Shown here: positions 7,206 to 11,867 of the stretch, in pieces
Numbering within the stretch: position 1 is the stretch's first letter
Layout of the letters: the number at the start of each line of letters is the position of its first letter
NCBI GenBank assembly: GCA_016191305.1
Contig: JACPOX010000247.1
Span: 2,420-14,286 of the forward strand
Origin: Legionella longbeachae
GTDB taxonomy: Bacteria > Pseudomonadota > Gammaproteobacteria > Legionellales > Legionellaceae
Length of the DNA: 11,867 nt
Direction: 5' to 3'
Program-made: the position numbers and the translations under genes
Notes under the pieces: generated by a model
Seen by the model: only the letters and a program-made list of their open reading frames with translations
What the model was told of the DNA's origin: nothing
The model's database searches: none

Positions 7206-8885
7206 TTAAAATCGCATGTTTGATTTTAACTTAGAACCGTTCGTTTTAGATTGTTCAGTAATGTTTATATTCAACTCCATCGTCTTTTTTTTATTAAATA
7301 AAATAGTATGTTGGGGTTCTGAGAAATTTCTGGAAACATTGGAGTGGCTGTTTTTTCTCGTATTGTTATAGGTAGACACGTAAAGATTATCTGAATAAGA
7401 GTTGCAAACAGATTCTACTAAGCTTGATTTTTTTTGTTGAATAGCAGCACTAACGCTTAAATAAGATTTTATGTGCTTGAATAAAGTCATTAGTTCCATA
7501 CCAGCAATGGCCAAGGAAGAACATATAATAGCGGGCAAAGCTGTTCTACCCACTGTTAAAGCTAACAAACTAAAGCAAACCGAACTCAACCCTATTATCG
7601 TTTTTAATCCAGGTATTGTTGGAATCATATTTATATAGTGATACAAAAAATGCTCATTTATTTTTTTGGCGGTTGCTAAATCACCATTCTCACAAGCAAT
7701 TTGGAACCAGTCACTTGATTTTTCATTTATTATTGTTGTTTTATCTTTTGTTGGCATATGCATATTTTGCCAGTTCTGAGTATTTTGCCATTTGTGGAGA
7801 ATTTCTTTTAATTGTTTGCAATCCTCTGTCGTTATATAAATATTACTTGCTAAAATAAAATGTTCGGCTTTGTTTTCTTCTTTAAAAGTCAAATGGCGAA
7901 TCAGCTTATTGATAAGAATATCATTGTCGTATATGTGACAAATTTTATCTTTATTTGCATCCATAAAAATCCATTGATCTAGAAGTGGATCATAACCCAA
8001 TGTAATACTATGGCCATTACAAGATAGCTCCAAAGCAATAGGAAAATCACACTTGTTTTCTTTTAAAGCTTGGCGAAGTGTTTGAAAATAATCATTTAAA
8101 TCATTTCGAGTATAAACCCCACTAAAGTGATTCACATTTACAATGGGGTTTTCATCTAAATTCACAGGACTAACAATTGGAAAGCTTTCTACTGCTAATT
8201 GGGGTTGGGGAAATTTTTCAAATAATTCTGGATAGGAACGACTTTGTTGATGTATTTCAATACCCTCAAAAAAGTTGGGAATATCGAGCATTTTTACTTC
8301 TAAAGGGCTCAGTTTTTCAGTTTTTATACGGCTGTTCTTGCGTTTATTTTGTGCATTATTGATAAATTGTTTAAATCTTTCTTCACGAATAGTATGAATG
8401 ACTTTTAAGCGTTTTTTAAAGACATTTAGTTCTACTAAGTTATTTTTTTCATCACGCTTTTTAAACAGTATGGCTTGAATAGCCATATGACTAAAACCAA
8501 AACATATGCCTTTTTTATTAGATTTATATCCTAATGCTTTAGCTCCATTAATAATTGAATCTTGAAAATACCTTTTTCCTGCTATAGAGTCTTTTCCAGG
8601 TAAAATTGCGGCTATGTCTTCATTGTCATCTCTTAAAGCGATTTCTTTTAAAGTGTAACCATTATAAGTTTGATTTACATCCGCGCCTTTCATAATTAAC
8701 CAACGTACTACATCCGTACGATTGTTTTTTACGGCATAAAAAATTAAATTATAACCAAGCTCATCTTCGGCGTTAATTAATTTTAATAATTTTTTTTTCG
8801 TTTGTATCTTATTGTTTTTGATATATTTTTTAAACTTATTTTTAAAATTTTCGTTTTCTTCTAATATTTTATGTAAATCTAACAC
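7206..8885 (-). CDS. Ankyrin-repeat protein with cysteine-protease-like core and membrane hairpin; putative Dot/Icm-type effector
   Basis: This is a 559-residue protein of unknown function. Residues 41-74 form one clear ankyrin repeat (helix AVKNNRTDVVRWLIMKGADV), with a second weaker one at 75-97. The middle (about 105-350) has Cys128 in KKGICFGFSHMAIQAI, His292 in NGHSITLGYDP and Asp309 in WIFMDANKD. This Cys-His-Asp order and spacing resembles papain-like peptidases such as the YopT/C58 group. An ankyrin-like half repeat (SDWFQIACENGDLATAKKIN) lies at 391-410. Two hydrophobic segments at about 424-446 and 447-468 could form a membrane hairpin. The tail is polar and rich in Ser, Asn and Lys, as in many type IV secreted effectors. 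Legionella AnkH combines ankyrin repeats with a protease-like fold, so a related architecture is plausible, but I cannot say this is AnkH. The start is GTG with an AGAAGAA ribosome site. The gene looks more AT-rich than the housekeeping genes on its left. Confidence 0.75.
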   Translation of the reverse strand: MLDLHKILEENENFKNKFKKYIKNNKIQTKKKLLKLINAEDELGYNLIFYAVKNNRTDVVRWLIMKGADVNQTYNGYTLKEIALRDDNEDIAAILPGKDSIAGKRYFQDSIINGAKALGYKSNKKGICFGFSHMAIQAILFKKRDEKNNLVELNVFKKRLKVIHTIREERFKQFINNAQNKRKNSRIKTEKLSPLEVKMLDIPNFFEGIEIHQQSRSYPELFEKFPQPQLAVESFPIVSPVNLDENPIVNVNHFSGVYTRNDLNDYFQTLRQALKENKCDFPIALELSCNGHSITLGYDPLLDQWIFMDANKDKICHIYDNDILINKLIRHLTFKEENKAEHFILASNIYITTEDCKQLKEILHKWQNTQNWQNMHMPTKDKTTIINEKSSDWFQIACENGDLATAKKINEHFLYHYINMIPTIPGLKTIIGLSSVCFSLLALTVGRTALPAIICSSLAIAGMELMTLFKHIKSYLSVSAAIQQKKSSLVESVCNSYSDNLYVSTYNNTRKNSHSNVSRNFSEPQHTILFNKKKTMELNINITEQSKTNGSKLKSNMRF

Positions 8886-8918
8886 TTTATTTCTTCTATA
8901 AATGATTTTTATCCATAC

Positions 8919-8924
8919 ATTATA
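8919..8924 (-). promoter_or_regulatory. Candidate -10 box for the ankyrin-repeat gene
   Basis: On the minus strand these bases read TATAAT, a perfect -10, 33 bp before the GTG start at 8885. No -35 match exists at 16-18 bp, so the promoter may depend on an activator. A TTAATATT further upstream resembles one half of a PmrA site, but its partner is missing. Confidence 0.4.
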
Positions 8925-8963
8925 TAGGATAAGTATCTATCAAATATTAAAAAATATCATCGG

Positions 8964-9007
8964 GTTGTCGCTACCGGAGAATAACCAATTTTTGTGACCC
9001 AAGGTCT
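8964..9007 (-). pseudogene. Tiny relic of an IS66-family transposase C-terminus
   Basis: On the minus strand, AGACCT followed after a small frame slip by GGT CAC gives RP..GHKNWLFSGSDN (9007 down to 8964). IS66-type transposases carry a characteristic R-P-x-x-x-G-x-K-N-W-L-F-x-G-S-D motif near the C-terminus. The match stops right after this motif, and upstream it ends a few bases before the IS1 end at 9014. Only about 14 codons remain. The motif is distinctive, but the short length limits certainty. Confidence 0.5.
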
Positions 9008-9013
9008 GGAGTC

Positions 9014-9330
9014 GGTGGTGCAATTAATTTATTGATTCAGTAAAATATGCCCTTTTTCAAGAAGGAAAGAAGTGGCCGTTGTAGAAGTAAAGTGTCTTTT
9101 TTGTGGCGGATTAAAAGTAGTCAGAAATGAAAATCTAGTACAGGAGAACAACGTTATAGTTGTCGTGGAGAAGATTGCGGGAAGACATTTCAGCTAACTC
9201 ATATCTACAAAGCATGCCATCCTGAAATTAAAGAACGTATGATGGATATGGCATTAAATGGTTCTGGTATACGAGATACAGCTCGAGTTTCAGAACAATT
9301 ATCAATAATATTAAAAAATGCGAGCAATTT
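9014..9330 (+). mobile_element. IS1-family element, left end and insA region, right end missing
   Basis: The sequence from GGTGGTGCAATTAATTTATT (9014 on) aligns by eye with the left terminal region of IS1 (GGTGATGCTGCCAACTTACT). A leader of matching length leads to the insA start. The element contains a degraded insA and loses similarity around the 3' end of the convergent regulator gene; no insB and no right inverted repeat are present. The right limit is approximate. A relic of an IS66 transposase lies directly to its left, so the element may have landed in, or recombined with, older mobile DNA. Confidence 0.7.
9072..9330 (+). pseudogene. insA: insA of IS1 family, frameshifted and decayed
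   Basis: InsA is the DNA-binding protein of IS1, with a zinc finger and a helix-turn-helix; with InsB it makes the transposase by programmed frameshifting. From GTG 9072 the frame reads VAVVEVKCLFCGGLKVVRN, with the first CxxC of the finger. One base is missing near 9129-9130, after which another frame gives KSSTGEQRYSCRGEDCGKTF (second Cys pair) and later MMDMALNGSGIRDTARV. Around 9284-9295 there is another lesion in the helix-turn-helix region, and the tail reads in a third frame (INNIKKCEQF). The similarity to E. coli InsA order (VVRNGKST.G.QRYLC, KTWQL, DMAMNGVGCRATAR) is clear. It cannot encode an active protein. Confidence 0.75.
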
Positions 9331-11551
9331 ACTCAACGTTGGGTTTATCATTAAACAATAAGATTTTCATTTTTTCTTCTGTCAGGGGTTTACTGTAAAA
9401 AAACCCTTGTATTTCTTCACAGTGCTTTGCCTTGAGGAAATTAATCTGCTTTTGAGTCTCTACCCCTTCAGCGACGACATCAAACCCTAACACGCTGGCC
9501 ATGGAGATAATGGCTTCGATGATTTGCTCATCGCGCCTATCGAAACTAATGCTATCAATGAATGATTTGTCTATTTTTAGTTTATTAATTTTAATTCGTC
9601 TTAAATAATTTAAACTCGAATAGCCTGCTCCAAAATCATCTAAAGCAATACTTATCCCTAATTTTTGTAATCTTTCTATCTCATTTTCAGTTTGCACCAA
9701 ATTGATGAATGCATTCTCTGTTAATTCGATTTCTAAGTATTTAGGATCGAGCTTTGTTTCTTCTAAAATTTTTTCGACATACGCAACCAACTCAGGCTGA
9801 CGTAGTTGTTTGGTCCCCATATTAACCGCAATAACTACTTTTGGGAGGCCGGCATCTTGCCATTTTTTATTTTGCATGCAGGCTTCTCTTAAAATCCATT
9901 CTCCCAATTTTAAAATAAAGCCCGTCTCTTCTGCTAACTCAATGAAATCAATGGGCAATAAAATACCTCGTTTTGGGTGTTTCCAGCGGATTAACACCTC
10001 AATCGCCTTTAAGCGTTTGTGCTCCATATCAAATTGAGGTTGATAGGTCAGAAAAAATTCTCTATTTTTTAATGCACTATGGAAGTCAAATTGCAGTAGA
10101 GAGTTTTCTTGAGGATTTTTTAGGGTGCAAAAACTTGCCCGATTGCCACCGATTTCCTTCGCATTGTACATCGCAGCGTCCGCTTTGTTTAATAGCTGTT
10201 CTGCTGTTTCACCATCTCGAGGGTATATAGCCACGCCCACGCTAGTCGTCACATACAACTCAGTATTTTGAATTACAAAAGGAGTATTGAATTTCTCTAA
10301 GACTTTTTCTACTAAATGAGTAATATCCGTAGTGCAAAAAGGGGAGGTTACAATAACAAACTCATCACCCCCAATCCGCGCTAAGGTATCCGTTTTACGA
10401 AGCTGGGATTGTAAACGCTCTGCCACACCAATAAGCAAGGCATCCCCAGCACTATGACCTAAGCTGTCATTGATTAATTTAAAGCGATTGAGATCGAAAA
10501 AAAGGACGCCAAACTGGGTGCTTTCACGCTTAGCTTGGTTTATGGCATATTGCAGACGATCTAACAAGAGAACACGGTTAGCAAGCTTGGTAAGCGGGTC
10601 ATGGGTAGCCTGATATTGAATTTTTTCCTCCATGGCGGCCCTGGTTGTAATATCTCGGAAACTATAAATATGGCCGACATGCTCTTCACCTAATTTATAG
10701 GCTTGTTGGTTAACCTCAAAAACGCGATCGGAAAAAATTTTTAGGTTGGTAATTTTCTTTGTTTGACTTTCATCTTTTACTTTCTTCATGAATTTCAGGA
10801 ATATGTCAGGCTCTTCTAACCGTTTAGCGATGAATTTTAAGATTTCCTCGGTTTGTTTCTTTTTCAAAATCTCGGGGGGAATATGCCAAAATTTACCTAA
10901 ATTATTGTTGTAATCAATTAAATTATTCTCATGATCGATGACTAAAATAGCATCTGGGGAGGATTCCAATGTACCGCGGGTGACGGATAGCGAGGTTTCC
11001 AGGCTTTGGGTGCGCTCAGAAACTCGTTTTTCAAGTAACTGCATGTTTTCGCCCGCTTCTTTGGTTAATAACCATTTTTTAGTTAGAGCACAGGCCAATT
11101 GACGAATGGCAATGGCGTCAATAGGTTTCTTCAAAATCAATAAATTGTCTTTTTCGCCTAACTGTGCAATGGTTTCTTCCCAGGAATAGTCAGAATGAGC
11201 GGTGCAGATAACAATTTGAATGGTTGGATCAACTTCCCAAATGCGTTTAATGGTTTCAATTCCATCCCAACCCGGAGGCATTCGGACATCGACAAAGGCC
11301 AGTGCATAAGGATGATTAGTGGCGATACCGTGCTTAATCTCTTCAAAACCTTCTTTGCCTTGCAGCGCACTCGTAATATGAAAGCTAGCCATTACATTTG
11401 AGTCTTCTTGCTTGTCAAAGAGGGTGCTTTCTAATTCATTTAACGCAGTTTTTTCAGCCGAAATTTTAGGATTTAATATTTTGAGGAAGGATTCATGGAT
11501 CTCGGGCATATCATCAATAATAAGAATTTTCAATGGTTCTAGTGTGCTCAT
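9329..11551 (-). CDS. Response-regulator c-di-GMP enzyme: receiver-PAS-GGDEF-EAL
   Basis: A cytoplasmic enzyme that probably both makes and degrades cyclic di-GMP. I prefer the ATG at 11551 (740 aa) because GAGGG (11557-11561) lies 5 nt upstream; the ATG at 11575 (748 aa) has no ribosome site. Numbering below uses the longer form. Receiver (15-165): acidic pair Asp21-Asp22, phospho-acceptor Asp96 in FVDVRMPPGWDG, Thr125 and Lys150. It has an insertion of about 30 residues between the acidic pair and Asp96. A PAS-like domain follows at about 203-312. GGDEF (about 322-480) has an intact RIGGDEF (400-406) and an RxxD inhibitory site, RKTD (393-396). EAL (about 493-740) has EVL (526-528) in place of EAL. 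Asn585, Glu617, DDFG (646-649), Lys667, Glu703 and Gln723 are all present, so diesterase activity is likely. No sensor kinase is adjacent. Confidence 0.9.
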   Translation of the reverse strand: MSTLEPLKILIIDDMPEIHESFLKILNPKISAEKTALNELESTLFDKQEDSNVMASFHITSALQGKEGFEEIKHGIATNHPYALAFVDVRMPPGWDGIETIKRIWEVDPTIQIVICTAHSDYSWEETIAQLGEKDNLLILKKPIDAIAIRQLACALTKKWLLTKEAGENMQLLEKRVSERTQSLETSLSVTRGTLESSPDAILVIDHENNLIDYNNNLGKFWHIPPEILKKKQTEEILKFIAKRLEEPDIFLKFMKKVKDESQTKKITNLKIFSDRVFEVNQQAYKLGEEHVGHIYSFRDITTRAAMEEKIQYQATHDPLTKLANRVLLLDRLQYAINQAKRESTQFGVLFFDLNRFKLINDSLGHSAGDALLIGVAERLQSQLRKTDTLARIGGDEFVIVTSPFCTTDITHLVEKVLEKFNTPFVIQNTELYVTTSVGVAIYPRDGETAEQLLNKADAAMYNAKEIGGNRASFCTLKNPQENSLLQFDFHSALKNREFFLTYQPQFDMEHKRLKAIEVLIRWKHPKRGILLPIDFIELAEETGFILKLGEWILREACMQNKKWQDAGLPKVVIAVNMGTKQLRQPELVAYVEKILEETKLDPKYLEIELTENAFINLVQTENEIERLQKLGISIALDDFGAGYSSLNYLRRIKINKLKIDKSFIDSISFDRRDEQIIEAIISMASVLGFDVVAEGVETQKQINFLKAKHCEEIQGFFYSKPLTEEKMKILLFNDKPNVE

Positions 11552-11577
11552 GCTTTCCCTCAGCTCTTTTGTCATTT

Positions 11578-11603
11578 ATTACTAATTAATATTACTAATT
11601 AAA
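11578..11603. repeat. Tandem 13-bp AT-rich direct repeat upstream of the GGDEF/EAL gene
   Basis: ATTACTAATTAAT (11578-11590) is followed at once by ATTACTAATTAAA (11591-11603), 12 of 13 identical. The repeat covers the predicted -10 and start-site region of the regulator gene and the porin stop codon. It could bind a regulator or be a simple slippage duplication. Confidence 0.55.
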
Positions 11604-11616
11604 AAGCAGCCGTCAA
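11589..11616 (-). promoter_or_regulatory. Candidate promoter of the GGDEF/EAL gene
   Basis: On the minus strand TTGACG (11616-11611; 5/6 to -35) and TAATAT (11594-11589; 4/6 to -10) are 16 bp apart. The -35 lies inside the last codons of the porin relic. Transcription starting near 11582 would leave about 7 nt before the ATG at 11575 but about 30 nt before the ATG at 11551, supporting the shorter protein. Confidence 0.4.
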
Positions 11617-11787
11617 TGTACAAAATATTTTAGGTCCTCCATACCACCCATAAAAGGCACGTTCTGTGGTATTAGTGTATTGTACATTCAAGTTATAATG
11701 CTCAAAGTCCTTACTTAACCCGATATTATAGGTATTATAGCTTATGCCAGCCTCATCTGGGAAACCATCGGGTAGTTTGTAGCGGCA
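11599..11787 (-). pseudogene. 3' end of a TorF-like (Gcw_chp/TIGR02001) outer-membrane porin gene
   Basis: Read on the minus strand, about 62 codons give a beta-barrel C-terminus. It starts CRYKLPDGFPDEAGISYNTY and continues through IGLSKDFEHYNLNVQYTNTT to end in a strand finishing CTLTAAF before TAA. Alternating polar and hydrophobic residues and the terminal phenylalanine are hallmarks of outer-membrane proteins. The YxLPDGFPDE...Y pattern and the SKDF strand match the TorF family of putative porins. The 5' part is absent: upstream of codon TGC (11785-11787) the sequence turns into a different, repeat-containing element without a start codon. The gene ran in the same direction as the regulator gene, 23 bp upstream of its longer form. 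Confidence 0.65.
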
Positions 11788-11867
11788 ATTTAGAAATGTC
11801 CCCTTTGGGCAAAATAGAAATGTCCCCTTTTGGTCTCGCTGATTCTAGTCTTTTAAGAAGACAACTA
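11788..11867. mobile_element. End of an unidentified insertion sequence interrupting the porin gene (partial)
   Basis: Directly where the porin similarity ends, two direct copies of TAGAAATGTCCCCTTTKGG occur (11791-11809 and 11815-11833; 18 of 19 identical, 24 bp apart). Repeated copies of a GGGGACATTTCTA motif at a terminus are typical of transposase-binding sites at the ends of some insertion sequences, such as IS21-like or ISNCY-like elements; I cannot name the family. The element continues past the window edge and no transposase codons are visible in the 80 bp available. Confidence 0.5.

Noticed and set aside
8924..8960. Possible PmrA binding site upstream of the ankyrin-repeat gene
   Set aside because: Only one TTAATATT half site is seen; no second copy occurs at the expected 11-bp spacing.
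9973..10230. Plus-strand open frame of 85 codons
   Set aside because: It lies wholly inside the GGDEF/EAL gene on the other strand and shows no motif of its own.

Overview
The window looks like a chromosomal segment of a Legionella species or a close relative. The codon use is AT-rich and gammaproteobacterial. The order fimV - truA - trpF - trpB - trpA, followed by glnS and cysS, fits that group. The second half carries a typical accessory gene of the genus: an ankyrin-repeat protein with a cysteine-protease-like core and a membrane hairpin. The genus assignment is inference from gene content; no database was searched.

Left part (1-6903, all + strand): the C-terminus of FimV is cut by the window edge. 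Next come truA (tRNA pseudouridine synthase) and trpF, which start back to back. A palindromic dispersed repeat separates trpF from trpB, and trpB and trpA overlap in an ATGA. These three trp genes supply phosphoribosylanthranilate isomerase and both subunits of tryptophan synthase. glnS follows behind its own -10 box. cysS comes directly after it but is broken: an internal deletion of about 65 codons with a frameshift removes the region that carries one zinc-ligand cysteine.

Right part (6904-11867): this is decaying accessory DNA. A frameshifted 3' relic of an asparagine synthetase gene (+) follows cysS. Then comes the intact ankyrin/cysteine-protease-like protein (-), with a -10 box upstream of its GTG start. 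Behind it lies a very short relic of an IS66-type transposase (-), which abuts the left end of a degenerate IS1-family element (+) carrying a frameshifted insA. An intact four-domain regulator (receiver-PAS-GGDEF-EAL, -) for cyclic di-GMP comes next. Upstream of it is the 3' end of a TorF-like outer-membrane porin gene (-). That gene is cut off by the end of another mobile element, marked by two direct copies of a 19-bp repeat.

The main biological points are: (1) cysS is inactive here although the enzyme is normally essential, so either a second copy exists or the assembly is wrong; (2) the 559-residue ankyrin protein is a good candidate for an uncharacterised type IV secreted effector; (3) relics of at least three insertion sequences and three broken genes cluster to the right of glnS. 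I saw no tRNA, rRNA, CRISPR array or replication origin.
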